64,000 nucleotides of DNA from Streptacidiphilus jiangxiensis (GCF_900109465.1 NZ_FOAZ01000020.1:62001-126000), one strand, 5' to 3'; shown: positions 34,220-43,697, counted from the stretch's first letter. Numbers and translations are program-made. The notes: generated from the sequence alone by a model not told the origin.

Positions 34220-35761
34220 TCAACGACCTGCGATGATCTCGGCGGCACGCTCGGCGATGGCGAGCACCGTGGCGTTCGTGTTGGCGGCGACGATCGAGGG
34301 CATGACCGACGCGTCGGCGACCCGCAGGCCCTCGATACCGTGGACCTTCAACTCGGGGTCGACGACCGCATCGCCGCCGGTGCCCATGGCGCAGCTTCCC
34401 ACGAGGTGGAAGTACGAGCCGGTCGCCAGCTTCACGTAGTCCCGCAGTTCCGCGTCGCGCACGGCGCTGGATCCGGGAGTCAGTTCGCTGATCCGCCACC
34501 GGCTGAGCGCCTCCGCCTCGCCCATGGACCGGGCCATCCGCAGCGCCTTGACCATCAGGTCGAGGTCGCGTGGGTCGGAGTAGTACCCGAGGTCGATGAG
34601 CGGGGCGGTGTCAACCGTCGGGCCGGCCAGGCCGACGCGACCGCGACTGCGGGGCCGTTGCAGCGAGAACAGGACCGAGTAGCCGTCGAGCCGTTCGGGC
34701 CGCCAGTCCGAGCTGCCCCAGGGCTCGACGGTGCTCCCGGGGCTGCGGTGCGGCATCGGGAAGTGCAGGAACACGAACTGGAGATCCGGGTCGGCATCCG
34801 GGGTGCTGCGCAGCATCGTGTGTGCCATGTCGGGGAGGCCGTCGGGGATGATCGGCTCCGGCGTCGTGTACGTCACCTGGGCGAAGGGGTGGTCCTGGAG
34901 GTTCCTGCCGACACCGGGCAGGTCGTGGACCACGTCGACGCCCACCTGCCGCAGGTGTTCGGCGGGCCCCACCCCGGAGACCATGAGCAGCTGGGGTGAG
35001 CCGATCGCCCCGGCCGAGAGCACGACGTCACGGGCCGCTCGGACCTGGTGCGTCCGGCCCTCGACGACGTACTCGACCCCCACGCAGCGTCGGCCCTCGA
35101 AGAGAAGCCGCTGCACGACGGCGGAGACGGCGATGTCGAGGTTCGGCCGTCCGGTGACCGGAGCGAGATAGGCGTCGGCGGCGCTCTGCCGGGCGAAGTT
35201 CACGATGTTCAGCTCGAGATGGGCGATCCCTTCGGCCTGTTCGCCGTTGCCGTCCGCGGTGGCCGGGCTCCCGGCCTCGACCGCGGCCTGGTAGCAGGCG
35301 TGGTGGAAGGATCCGGGTTTCGCCGTCGGGGCCGGGGCGACCACCATCGGCCCGTCCGTGCCGCGCCACCGCGGGTCCTTGCCCGCGGCGCTCTCGCTGC
35401 GCTTGAGGTACGGCAGTAGCTGGTCGAAGCCCCAGCCGACAGCCCCCGCCTGCTCCCACGCGTCGTAGCTGGACCGGTGTGCGCGCACGTGCACCATCGA
35501 GTTGATGCCGCTGCTGCCGCCGATGATCCGGCCCCGCGGCACCGGGATGGTCACCCCGTCCAGCCCGGGAATCGGCACGCTGCGAAAGGCCCAGTCCACC
35601 GACGAACCCCACATGGCGACGTAGTCCAACGGGTCGCTGGGCACCTCGTCCTCGCCGGCTTCGAGGAGCAGGACCCTGTTCGCCGGGTCCTGCGACAGAC
35701 GGGCCGCGATCACGCAGCCTGCGGTCCCGCCCCCGACGACCACGTAGTCGAATTCGCTCAT
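34220..35761 (-). CDS. GMC-family FAD-dependent oxidoreductase
   Basis: The 513-residue protein starts at ATG 35761. The FAD-binding motif is VVVGGGTAGCVIAARL with LLLEAG; GRIIGGSSGINSMVHVRAH is the GMC signature, and GAIGSPQLLMVSGVGP the second. The C-terminal active-site region carries FHLVGSCAMG and PSIVAANTNATVLAIAERAA, giving the catalytic His/Asn pair. Members oxidise alcohols such as choline, glucose or aryl alcohols, many releasing H2O2. It lies only 4 bp downstream of a catalase-like gene on the same strand. This suggests a coupled pair in which the haem protein removes or uses the peroxide formed. Confidence 0.93.
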   Translation of the reverse strand: MSEFDYVVVGGGTAGCVIAARLSQDPANRVLLLEAGEDEVPSDPLDYVAMWGSSVDWAFRSVPIPGLDGVTIPVPRGRIIGGSSGINSMVHVRAHRSSYDAWEQAGAVGWGFDQLLPYLKRSESAAGKDPRWRGTDGPMVVAPAPTAKPGSFHHACYQAAVEAGSPATADGNGEQAEGIAHLELNIVNFARQSAADAYLAPVTGRPNLDIAVSAVVQRLLFEGRRCVGVEYVVEGRTHQVRAARDVVLSAGAIGSPQLLMVSGVGPAEHLRQVGVDVVHDLPGVGRNLQDHPFAQVTYTTPEPIIPDGLPDMAHTMLRSTPDADPDLQFVFLHFPMPHRSPGSTVEPWGSSDWRPERLDGYSVLFSLQRPRSRGRVGLAGPTVDTAPLIDLGYYSDPRDLDLMVKALRMARSMGEAEALSRWRISELTPGSSAVRDAELRDYVKLATGSYFHLVGSCAMGTGGDAVVDPELKVHGIEGLRVADASVMPSIVAANTNATVLAIAERAAEIIAGR

Positions 35762-35765
35762 GAGT

Positions 35766-36725
35766 TCACATGCCCTTCGGTTCGTTCTCGTTGCGTCGGC
35801 GGTAGGACTCGGCGTACGCCCGGGAGCGGAAGGCGAGCACGGGATCGTCGGAGAGCTCGATGCCGGCGGTGAGGTGCCCCGGATCGAACCGCTGCGCGCT
35901 CCAGTACTCCTGGTCGTCGACGGGCCCGGTCAGCTCCAACTGCCCTACGGCGACGTCGCTGCGCTCGGCCGGCCAGGCGACGGTGGGGTTGTCGGTCGGG
36001 TCGCCCGGCTCGCCGCGCTGAACGTGGAGCGTGAAGGCGACCGGCCCTCGGCGCAGCCGTTCGTGCAGTTCCCCGCTCAGGTAGTCGTCCGCGCAGGTGG
36101 CTGCCTCCTCAGGGGTGAGGTTCATCCGTCCCGCCGCAGGCTGCCAGCGGTAGCGCACCGGGCGTCGGCCTCCGGCAGCGTCGACCCAGATGAACGCGTG
36201 GATCGCCCAGTACGCGGCGGTGCCGTAGCTGGCCGGCACCGGCGGCTGTTGCGTGATCGGCCCGGCAAGGTGCGGGTGCGCCGCGACGTACTCCTGCACC
36301 CTGGACGGGTCAGGATGCCCGCTCTCGGCATTCGGCCGCAGGGCCTCGGTCAGCCCGAAGAACTCCAGCGGCGTGGACGCCACGAACAGCGGCACGGTGA
36401 TCCCGAGCAGATCGGTGTGCGTGCCGTCGGGCAGGTGGAAACGTGCCGCCATGCCGCGGGTCACCGGCGCGGAGTCCGGAACGTGAGGGTTGCCCTCCGA
36501 GCTCGAGAACCGCACGGTGACCGGGACCGGTCGGCGCTGGAGATGGGCGGCGACGGTCAGCTGCGCAGCGGCGCCGGTGGGAGTGAACACGCCGCTGAAG
36601 CACGCGCCCCGAGCCGAGGAGCGCCGATGCCCCGGATACACCGCTCCGGCCATGCGTTCCATGCTGTCGACCATCTGCGCCGGGGTCGGTGGATCGAGGG
36701 GAGTGTTCGCCGTGTTGTGAGTCAT
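35766..36725 (-). CDS. Catalase-related peroxidase (SrpA-like, single domain)
   Basis: The 319-residue protein starts at ATG 36725, with only a weak ribosome site. It has the reduced catalase core: GACFSGVFTPTGAAAQL, VPVTVRFSSSEGNPHVPD, RGMAARFHLPDGTHTDLLGI and the late RFDPGHLTAGIELSDDPVLAF. At about 320 residues it is far shorter than true catalases (~480+) and matches the minimal catalase-family peroxidases that oxidise organic substrates with H2O2. No signal peptide is seen. It is the first gene of a two-gene operon with the GMC oxidoreductase (4-bp gap) and diverges from a large SARP-type regulator across a phased repeat tract. Confidence 0.88.
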   Translation of the reverse strand: MTHNTANTPLDPPTPAQMVDSMERMAGAVYPGHRRSSARGACFSGVFTPTGAAAQLTVAAHLQRRPVPVTVRFSSSEGNPHVPDSAPVTRGMAARFHLPDGTHTDLLGITVPLFVASTPLEFFGLTEALRPNAESGHPDPSRVQEYVAAHPHLAGPITQQPPVPASYGTAAYWAIHAFIWVDAAGGRRPVRYRWQPAAGRMNLTPEEAATCADDYLSGELHERLRRGPVAFTLHVQRGEPGDPTDNPTVAWPAERSDVAVGQLELTGPVDDQEYWSAQRFDPGHLTAGIELSDDPVLAFRSRAYAESYRRRNENEPKGM

Positions 36726-36747
36726 GATCCGACGATCGAGGCTGCCG

Positions 36748-36820
36748 CTTTCCGCCCGCCTTCCCGGCGCTTTCCCCCGGCCTTTCCGCCTGCCTTTCCG
36801 CTGCCTTTCCGTCTGCTTCC
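36748..36820. repeat. Phased CTTTCC repeats between catalase-like gene and SARP regulator
   Basis: CTTTCC (or CTTCC/CTTCCC) begins at 36748, 36760, 36770, 36782, 36794, 36805 and 36816, that is every 10-12 bp, on one face of the helix. The tract fills the 126-bp divergent promoter region. SARP proteins are known to bind short direct repeats spaced by about one helical turn, so it could be a binding array for the regulator next to it. Confidence 0.7.
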
Positions 36821-36851
36821 GGAGGCCGTCGCGGATGCGACAATGTGCGGC

Positions 36852-39800
36852 ATGCGCGTCCGTCTGCTCGGCCCCCTCGACGTGGTGGGTGATGCCGGAG
36901 CGGTGCGTCTGCCCGGCGCGGTGCCCCGCGCCATCGTCGCGCGGCTGCTCCTGGCGCGCGGCGACGTGGTGCGGCGCGACGACCTCGTGGACGACATCTG
37001 GGAACAACGCAGCGCCAAGGATCCCGTCAACGCGCTCCAAGTTCAGCTGGCCAAGCTCCGTGCGGTCTTCGCCGCGGGCGGTGAGCACGACCGGCTGCTG
37101 TTCCGCCACGGCGGTTACCAGCTCGTCCTGCGCGCGCAGGACAGCCTCGACGTCACGCAGTTCGAATCCGGCATCCGCGAAGGCAGAGGCCGGCTGGACG
37201 CAGGCGACCACCGCAACGCCGAGCTGATGCTGCGCCAGGCTCTGGAACTTTGGCGCGGCCCGGCCTTCGCCGACACAGCGGGCGCGGTGTTCGACCGTGA
37301 ACGGTCCCGCCTGGACGGTTTGCGGCTGGCTGCACTGGAGGACGCCGCCTTGGCGGCGCTGGAGCTCGGCCGGGCCGACAGTGCGGTCCAAGAACTGCAG
37401 ACACTGGTCTCCCAGACCCCACTGCGTGAGCGGTCACGGGCCCGGCTGATGCTCGCGCTCTGCCGCGGCGGACGACACGCCGAAGCGCTGGAGGTCTTCG
37501 AAAGCGGGCGCCGGCTGCTGCGCGACGAGCTCGGCGCCGACCCCTCGCCGGACCTGCGCGACCTGCACGCCGCGATCCTTCGTCAGGATGAGGCCCTGTA
37601 TGCGCTCCGCACGGCGGACGCGGACGTCCACTCACCCCTCACCCGCTCACCCCTCACCACTGTCGCGGAGACCGCCGAAGCCGAGGGAGCTGCCGGAACT
37701 GCGGGGGGAAACGTGCGCCGGCCGCTGGGCTCGTTCGTCGGCCGCGGCGCCGACCTGGATGCCCTGCGGACACTCCTTGATCGGGAGCGGCTGGTGAGCG
37801 TCCTGGGTCCGGGCGGCGTCGGCAAGACGCGGCTGGCACTGGAGGCATGTGCACTGCTTCGCCCGGAGTACGAAGCGGTGTGGTGGGTGGACCTGGCAGC
37901 GGTCGGCGAAGACGCCGTCCCGGCTGCGATCGCGGCGGCGCTGGGACTGTCCGATGCCGCCGCGCGTCCAGGTCAACGGTCCCACGGCCACCTCTTCAGG
38001 CTCACCTCGTTTCTGACCGGGAAGCGGGTCCTGCTCGCGCTGGACAACTGCGAGCACCTGCTGGACGGCGTAGCCGCAGTCGTCGCGACGCTGTTGACCA
38101 CATGTCCGGCGCTGACGGTCCTGGCCACCACCCGGTCGCCCCTGGGCATGGTCGGCGAAGCGCTTTACCCGCTGGACCCCTTGCCCGACAAGGAAGCCGC
38201 GGAACTGTTCAGCGCGCGCGCCGCCCTGGTCGATCCGTCCTTCACCGCGGACGAAGGCACCATGCGCGACATCCGCGGCCTGTGCCGGCGTCTGGACGGT
38301 CTGCCCCTGGCGGTGGAGCTCGCCGCAGCCCACGTCCGGCTGCTGTCCGTCCGGGAGATCGAGGCGCGACTGGACGACCGTTTCGCCCTGCTGGCCAAGG
38401 GCGACCGCGCCGCGCCGCCTCGCCACCGCACCCTGCGTGCCGTGCTCGACTGGAGCTACGCACTCCTTGACGAACCGGAGCAACGGCTACTGATGCACCT
38501 GGCGTTGAACGTCAGCGGCAGCACCCTGGCCGATGCGGAGGGCGTCGCGGCATCACCATCGGTGGGCGCGGCACACGCGCCGCTGACAGCCGTCGGACGG
38601 CTCGTCGACGCCTCGCTCCTGGTGCCGGTGAGGACACCTTTCGGCCGCCGGGTCCGCATGCTGGAGACGGTGCGCGAATACGCCCTCGCGCGCCTGCGGG
38701 AATCGGGCTTCGCACCACAGGCCGAACGGCGCTTCATGGACTGGGCCGCCGACTACGCCCGTGCGGCCTGTGCCGGGATCGCCTCCGGCGACCAGGGCTG
38801 GTGGGCCGGGCGGATCACCGAGGAGTTCGCCAACCTCAGGGCGGCCTCGGAGCTCATGGCCCTCCGCTCCCGTGCCGACGACGCGCTCCTGACGGAGGCG
38901 CGGCTGGGGTACTACTGGTTCGTCAGCGGCCGTGAGGAAGAAGGCATCGAGCCGCTCCGCCGGAGTCTGCAGGCCTATGACGCCCAGTCGCGGCCGGCCA
39001 CCACGGCGCCCCGGGACCAGGACGAGGAATGGGCCCTCTTCTCCGCCGTAGCCTGGCTGGTGTGGCTCTGCCACGAGACCGGTCGGCACGCCGAGGCCGC
39101 CGAGTTCATCCGACGTCACGAAGAAGTCTGGCGCGCCGCGACCAGCCCGATGCTCAAGGCCCTGGGTCGCTGCTACGTACCCCTCTACGGGATGATGAGC
39201 GGAAGAGGCGATCTGAGTCAGCAGTTCGCAGCCGCGGATCAGGCGCTGAAAGGCACGGACCTGCACTGGGAACGGGTCGTCCTGCAGACCAAGTGGTCCA
39301 CCCACTGCCTCCACCAGGGAGACGGCGAGGCCGCCCGCCATCACGCGTCGGCCGCCATCGAGGCGTCACAGGATGCCGGCGACGGGTTCGCGCGAGCCTG
39401 GTCCCTCACCCTTGCCGGTGACGCGGACGAGAGCTGCGGCCTGCACCGCAGCGCACGCCGGCACTGGACCGAGGCCGCTTCCACCTTCCACTCGATCGGC
39501 GCCCGCACGCGATGGGCATACGTCCTGCTCCGCATCGCCTACCTCGACGTCGCCGAAGACCATCGGACCGCCGCCGAGGAGCGACTGGCGGACGTACAGC
39601 GCCTCGCAGACGACCTGAGTTCGGACGACCTCCGCGCCGGGGCGGCCAACCTGCGTGCCGTGCTGGCACTCCGCGAGAGCCGCCGTGACGACGCCCGCAC
39701 CGGATTCCGCCGCGTCTGGAAGACGACCACGGCGCCCCTCGACCGTCGAGCCGTCGCCGCACTCGGACTGGCCGCCCTCGCTTCGACAGCCGAGACACAG

Positions 39801-39947
39801 CGACACCTCGACCAAGCACAAGACCTGCAAACGCGTCTCCTCGAACCCCTCGGGCGCCGAGCAGTCGCTACCCTCCTGCAGCGCCCACATGACCAGCTCG
39901 CCACCGCACTTCTCGACGGTCCCTCCGTGTGGGCGGCCTTCTGCTGA
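36852..39947 (+). CDS. SARP/BTAD-type transcriptional regulator with NB-ARC ATPase and TPR-like region (AfsR-like)
   Basis: The 1031-residue protein starts at ATG 36852 (or ATG 36843). In order: an OmpR-type winged helix (about 1-95; MRVRLLGPLDVVGDAGAV, LVDDIWEQRSAKDPVNALQV); a bacterial transcriptional activation domain (about 97-245); an NB-ARC ATPase (Walker A GPGGVGKTRLALEA near 318; LLALDNCEHLLDGVA; LATTRSPLGMVGEALYPL); and a helical TPR-like C-terminal half. AfsR/SARP proteins activate specialised metabolite or local genes, with the ATPase acting as a switch. A repeat tract upstream may be its target, and the divergent catalase/GMC operon is the obvious candidate. No biosynthetic cluster is visible nearby. 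Confidence 0.93.
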   Translation: MRVRLLGPLDVVGDAGAVRLPGAVPRAIVARLLLARGDVVRRDDLVDDIWEQRSAKDPVNALQVQLAKLRAVFAAGGEHDRLLFRHGGYQLVLRAQDSLDVTQFESGIREGRGRLDAGDHRNAELMLRQALELWRGPAFADTAGAVFDRERSRLDGLRLAALEDAALAALELGRADSAVQELQTLVSQTPLRERSRARLMLALCRGGRHAEALEVFESGRRLLRDELGADPSPDLRDLHAAILRQDEALYALRTADADVHSPLTRSPLTTVAETAEAEGAAGTAGGNVRRPLGSFVGRGADLDALRTLLDRERLVSVLGPGGVGKTRLALEACALLRPEYEAVWWVDLAAVGEDAVPAAIAAALGLSDAAARPGQRSHGHLFRLTSFLTGKRVLLALDNCEHLLDGVAAVVATLLTTCPALTVLATTRSPLGMVGEALYPLDPLPDKEAAELFSARAALVDPSFTADEGTMRDIRGLCRRLDGLPLAVELAAAHVRLLSVREIEARLDDRFALLAKGDRAAPPRHRTLRAVLDWSYALLDEPEQRLLMHLALNVSGSTLADAEGVAASPSVGAAHAPLTAVGRLVDASLLVPVRTPFGRRVRMLETVREYALARLRESGFAPQAERRFMDWAADYARAACAGIASGDQGWWAGRITEEFANLRAASELMALRSRADDALLTEARLGYYWFVSGREEEGIEPLRRSLQAYDAQSRPATTAPRDQDEEWALFSAVAWLVWLCHETGRHAEAAEFIRRHEEVWRAATSPMLKALGRCYVPLYGMMSGRGDLSQQFAAADQALKGTDLHWERVVLQTKWSTHCLHQGDGEAARHHASAAIEASQDAGDGFARAWSLTLAGDADESCGLHRSARRHWTEAASTFHSIGARTRWAYVLLRIAYLDVAEDHRTAAEERLADVQRLADDLSSDDLRAGAANLRAVLALRESRRDDARTGFRRVWKTTTAPLDRRAVAALGLAALASTAETQRHLDQAQDLQTRLLEPLGRRAVATLLQRPHDQLATALLDGPSVWAAFC

Positions 39948-39984
39948 ACCGTCCTGAACTCAGCCTCGTGCGCGTCATGCGGCA

Positions 39985-40320
39985 CATCCCGCTCCCGGCG
40001 TCGTCACGGCTCGCCCCGGACACGGTCGCCGCCGCCCTCCAAGCCCTCGCCGCACCCTCCCGGCTGCTTGCCGTCGACCCCGCGCACGCCACCTCTGCCC
40101 ACGTCCCAGCAGGTCCACGGCCCGCGCCTCGACCGCCCGACGCCTGGCAACAACTGTCCGCCGGCCCCGGAGCCAAGCGTGAGCGTTTTTACGCCTGGGC
40201 GGCCGCCCGCCTCCCGGTTGTGTGGGACTTGACGGCGACCAGCCGGTCCGCCGGCGCTTGGTGCTCGCCCGCCGCAGCCTGACCAAGCCCGACGAGACCG
40301 CCTCCTACCTCGCCTGTGCA
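39985..40320 (+). pseudogene. IS701-type transposase remnant, frameshifted
   Basis: One frame reads DAWQQLSAGPGAKRERFYAW and continues to AARLPVVWDL; from about 40222 the neighbouring frame continues GDQPVRRRLVLARRSLTKPD and ASYLACAP. Together they match the order of an IS701-family transposase segment (SAGxGAKGxRxYDW, then HxLLxRRSLxxPxExAYYxCxAP). The flanks that would hold the rest of the DDE domain are missing. A one-base indel near 40220 breaks the frame. This marks an old insertion now decayed. Confidence 0.65.
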
Positions 40321-40382
40321 CCCCGTCTGCAGACCTCCCGAGCTGCTCCGGCCGGGGCATTCTCCATGTCCGGAGATGTCCT

Positions 40383-40417
40383 CCAGGTGGTCCAGCCCCC
40401 AACCCCGGACCACCTGG
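40383..40417. terminator. Perfect hairpin, possible terminator
   Basis: CCAGGTGGTCC and GGACCACCTGG form a perfect 11-bp stem with a 13-base C-rich loop, downstream of the IS701 remnant and before the beta-propeller gene. It could end transcripts entering from the SARP gene. The rest of 40418-40655 holds no visible gene. Confidence 0.5.
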
Positions 40418-40655
40418 TCCGAGCCCTTGCGAGCCGAAGCCCCATCGCGGCTCGCCGGTGAGGCGGTGTTCGAATGTCAGCATTCTGTGACGTATCGTCA
40501 CTTAAGGTACGCCGACACTGACCCCTCGATCCGGTGACGGCACCGGAGTTTCTGCGATCGCAGCACTCAAGGTCCTCGCCACGACGCCGGCAGTCGGGAA
40601 CACGCGCCCACGAGGACCCTCCACCCCCGCAACGCCGCACCTGGAGGCCCTCAGC

Positions 40656-41813
40656 ATGCCCGTTCTCTCTCGCCGCCTCAGTCTGTCCCTCGCGACCACT
40701 CTGGCCACGGCGTCCGCCCTGGCCATGTCCGCTCCCAGCGCCCCGGCGGCGGGCAACTCGGCCACACGCCACGCCGACGCCTGGCACGCAGTCTTCGCCC
40801 AGACCAACAGCCTGTCGGGCAACCAGATCGTCGCCTACGCCAGCGACGCGCAGGGGCGGCTCACCCAGGCGGGCACCTACGACACCCACGGCCTCGGCGG
40901 TCGGCTGACGGGATCCGTCGCCGACCACCTGGCCTCCCAGGGCTCGCTGACCTACGACCGCGAACACAGGCTCCTCTACGCGGTGAACGCCGGCAGCAAC
41001 ACCGTCTCGGTCTTCGCCGTCGACGGTGACCGACTGAGGCTGCGCCAGGTCGTCGACTCCGGTGGCCGTTTCCCCGTCAGCGTCGCCGTCCACGACCACC
41101 TCGTCTACGTCCTCAACGCTCTCGATGGCGGCTCCATCCAGGGCTACACCGTGGACGGCGACCATCTGACCAAGCAGGACCGCTGGCACCGCTGCCTCGG
41201 TCTCGACCCGAACGCCACCCCGCAGTTCACCAACACCCCCGGCCAGGTCGGCTTCGCCCGCGGTGGTTCTCAACTGGTCGTGACCACCAAGGCCAACGGC
41301 AACAACCTCGACGTGTTCGCCATCGACGACTCCGGTGCCCCGTCCGACTCCCCGGTCGTCACCAACCTCCCTGGCGCAGTCCCCTTCGGCTTCGTCCCCA
41401 ACGACCGCCGCGGCGTCTTCCTCACCGAGGCCGGCCCCAACGCCCTGACGACCATCGACATCCACCGCGACGGAACGGCTCAGCAGACGGCCTTCGCCGC
41501 GACAGGCCAGTCGGCCACCTGCTGGGTGGTCGCCATCGGCGACCTGCTCTACACCTCCAACGCTGGCAGCAGCAGCATCAGTGGCTTCCGTGCCTCGGAC
41601 CGCGGCCGCCACCTCACTGCCCTGGGCTACGCCAGTACCGACCCGGGCACCATCGACGCGACGGCCTCGCCCAACGGGCGCTTCGTCTACGTCCAGACCG
41701 GAGTCAACGGCATCATCGACGAGTTCGCCGTCAACCCTGACGGAACCCTGACCCAGTTCGACTCCGTGAACATTCCGGGCGGCGCCGGCAGCGAGGGCAT
41801 CGCCGCCACCTGA
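40656..41813 (+). CDS. Secreted beta-propeller (lactonase/YVTN-like) protein
   Basis: The 385-residue product starts at ATG 40656. A signal peptide is evident: LSRRLSLSLATTLATASALA, then APSAPAAG with cleavage near residue 32. The mature part is a run of ~45-residue blade repeats, each with a Tyr/Val-rich strand and NxxxNTVSVFxVDG-type turn (LLYAVNAGSNTVSVFAVDG, VYVLNALDGGSIQGYTVDG, FVYVQTGVNGIIDEFAVNPD). This is the pattern of 6-phosphogluconolactonase-like beta-propellers, but secretion argues against a sugar-phosphate substrate. The function is unknown. A very strong hairpin terminator follows at 41823. Confidence 0.85.
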   Translation: MPVLSRRLSLSLATTLATASALAMSAPSAPAAGNSATRHADAWHAVFAQTNSLSGNQIVAYASDAQGRLTQAGTYDTHGLGGRLTGSVADHLASQGSLTYDREHRLLYAVNAGSNTVSVFAVDGDRLRLRQVVDSGGRFPVSVAVHDHLVYVLNALDGGSIQGYTVDGDHLTKQDRWHRCLGLDPNATPQFTNTPGQVGFARGGSQLVVTTKANGNNLDVFAIDDSGAPSDSPVVTNLPGAVPFGFVPNDRRGVFLTEAGPNALTTIDIHRDGTAQQTAFAATGQSATCWVVAIGDLLYTSNAGSSSISGFRASDRGRHLTALGYASTDPGTIDATASPNGRFVYVQTGVNGIIDEFAVNPDGTLTQFDSVNIPGGAGSEGIAAT

Positions 41814-41822
41814 ACCCGTGCC

Positions 41823-41860
41823 CGACGTGCTGGTGGGCGGGACCGCCCACCAGCACGTCG
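41823..41860 (+). terminator. Strong hairpin terminator
   Basis: CGACGTGCTGGTGGGCGG and CCGCCCACCAGCACGTCG form a perfect 18-bp stem with only GA between them, 10 bp after the beta-propeller stop codon. Confidence 0.85.
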
Positions 41861-42208
41861 CGCCGTTCGCGTCGACGCGGGGAGTGTCTGATCCTTGGCT
41901 CTGCTTCTCAACCGGGATCGTGAGCTCGTCGAACTGCACCGAGCACACGATGGTGTGTGGCTGAGGCTTCCGGGCCGGCCACGCTCGCCTCAGCCACTCG
42001 TCGCGCAGGCCGCGTTCGGCGTCCGTGGGCAGCGGCAGTCCCGGGGATGAATCCGTTGGGGCGTGAAGCTGATCAGTGCTGGTCGGGCGAGGCTCTCGAG
42101 CGTCGCCGAGGAGGTCCTGCTCACCCTGCGCGACCGCAGTTCGCAGGCGGGCGGTCACCGAGCTCCTGGAGGAGCTGCCCGCACTGCGTCCCCTGGCGTC
42201 CGGGGGAC
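41861..42208. other. Intergenic stretch without a supported gene
   Basis: Open frames here on both strands are Arg/Pro/Gly-rich, as expected for shadow frames in high-GC DNA. None has a ribosome site, a recognisable motif or a start consistent with expression. It may be decayed DNA of the kind seen in neighbouring gaps. Confidence 0.4.
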
Positions 42209-42871
42209 TTACGGCCGGGGCGGCAGCGTGGTGAACGCGGTGCAGCTGGCCGCGGTGACCGGACCGGGGTTGACCGTGCAGACAGTCTCGGCGACGACGT
42301 TGGAAGGATTGAGCACCGTGACGTGCAGATCGTTGCCCTGCACCGACGTCTGGACGTCGGTCACGTTGCCGGGATAGTTGGCCAGGCCCGAGATGTTCAC
42401 CCACACGCCCGGATTGCGGCTGTCCAGGAGGTAGGTGAGACCACTGCCGGGAGCCTTCGCCCACAGCTCGGTCTCGCCCTCAAACACCGCGCTGATGTCG
42501 GGGCTGGCCGGGCCCGTGGCGCCGGTCGGGCCTACGGTCCCCTGAGGCCCGGTTTTGCCGGTGGGGCCTGCCGGGCCCTGGGGCCCTGCACTGCCGGTCG
42601 GTCCTGCGGGGCCCTGAGGGCCGATCGGCCCCTGGAGTCCCTGCGGCCCCTGTGGCCCCTGCTCCCCGCAGCAGTCGCAGTCGCACGACGGATCGTTGTG
42701 CTGCACGGGTTGCGCGAGCCGTGCGAGCTGCGGGTGCGACGTCTGGGCGACCGCCGGCGACGCGAGCGCGACGCCGCCACAGGCGACCCCTGCCAGTACC
42801 GTCAGGGCGCAGACGGCCCGGGTCTGCCGAAATGCGTTGCGCTCGGAAGACTTCTCATAGCCCCTGGGCAT
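42209..42871 (-). CDS. Secreted collagen-like (Gly-X-Y) repeat protein with Cys-rich head
   Basis: The 220-residue product starts at ATG 42871. A Sec signal peptide ([20 protein letters not shown], cleavage after AVAQ) is followed by a short linker and a Cys cluster ([10 protein letters not shown]). Then come about 16 Gly-X-Y triplets rich in GPQ/GPA/GPT ([31 protein letters not shown]). A ~90-residue C-terminal globular domain ends with two Cys residues. Bacterial Gly-X-Y proteins form collagen-like triple helices. The Cys head may crosslink chains and the C-terminal domain may nucleate trimers. No LPXTG or transmembrane anchor is seen, so it is probably released. It stands alone. Confidence 0.82.
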   Translation of the reverse strand: MPRGYEKSSERNAFRQTRAVCALTVLAGVACGGVALASPAVAQTSHPQLARLAQPVQHNDPSCDCDCCGEQGPQGPQGLQGPIGPQGPAGPTGSAGPQGPAGPTGKTGPQGTVGPTGATGPASPDISAVFEGETELWAKAPGSGLTYLLDSRNPGVWVNISGLANYPGNVTDVQTSVQGNDLHVTVLNPSNVVAETVCTVNPGPVTAASCTAFTTLPPRP

Positions 42872-43324
42872 GATGCGGCCTTACCTCTCCACGCTAAGTG
42901 TGAATGTATGAAGAACGTGCCGTTCCGGCGATCACGCTCCCCGGTCCCAGCCTTCGATGAAACTCGGCCGGGAATGTCTCACTCGGTCGGCTGACAGACC
43001 CTCAGTGATTTCATCCGTCCGCACCCGCACAGCGCATGGCAAGCCACTGATGAACCATCAGGTCGGCGCCGTCGAGTTGGAACGTCAGGCCGTCACGGTG
43101 GCCGCCGGCCGGACGCGATGAGCGGCTCGTCGGCTTCGGCGCACTGTGGGGCACCCGCCGGGGGCTGGTGCCGGCCGGCATCCGCCGTAGCGACCGCCCA
43201 CCCGTTCCACGGGCGCGTCCAGTTCGATCAGCTGGTCCATGTACCACCGCACAGTGCGCCCCTGGATGCTGAGTCGGTCGCCGCGAGCTGCTGCTGAACG
43301 CCGCACGTGCCCTGGGGGCGAGCG
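42872..43324. pseudogene. Gap with a possible WYL/YafY-type regulator fragment on the minus strand
   Basis: No intact gene is visible. On the minus strand, near 43150-43290, the frame reads GDRLSIQGRTVRWYMDQLIE and LDAPVERVGGRYGG. This resembles the N-terminal helix-turn-helix of WYL/YafY regulators (SxRTVRRDIDRLxELGxPVxxxRGxxGGY). The remaining domains cannot be followed in one frame. The match is short and the call tentative. Confidence 0.3.
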
Positions 43325-43612
43325 TCACGCCCGGTCGGCGTACTGGCCGGACACGCCGACGTACCAGTCCCGCGCCAGCAGCGCGCGCGACGACGGGGCG
43401 TACGGCGCGAACGTCCCATCGGCCTCCAGGAAACCGATGAACGGGTCGATCCGCGGAAGGCCGGCAGCTGGATCGGCGTCCGCGCCGCCCACCAGCACGA
43501 TGTATTTGCCCGGCAGCGTCCAACTGAGCCGGGCGCACCGCTGCCCGGACCGCAGCGCCCGAAGGACCGCGCCGAACGACATCAGCTCAACTGCCCTGCC
43601 GCTTCTGCTCAT
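43325..43612 (-). CDS. DUF2829 / Tad2-like small protein
   Basis: The 95-residue frame starts at ATG 43612, but the family core begins at ATG 43582 (MSFGAVLRALRSGQRCARLS). Later landmarks are PGKYIVLVGG, PFIGFLEADGTFAPY and a terminal LLARDWYVG. The MxFGxALxxLKxGxxVxRxxW start and closing DW are those of DUF2829. Phage DUF2829 proteins (Tad2) bind cyclic ADP-ribose isomers and block Thoeris immunity; other DUF2829 members have no known role. It lies within 3 kb of a NADAR-domain gene, whose family also handles ADP-ribose. No phage structural genes are nearby. Neither start has a strong ribosome site. Confidence 0.72.
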   Translation of the reverse strand: MSRSGRAVELMSFGAVLRALRSGQRCARLSWTLPGKYIVLVGGADADPAAGLPRIDPFIGFLEADGTFAPYAPSSRALLARDWYVGVSGQYADRA

Positions 43613-43697
43613 TCACTCAGGCTACGACCGACCACGCCGTCCCTGCAGCCCGCACGCGAAGCGCGCCAGGAGACAGCACACCACAGCCACGGGCCAC

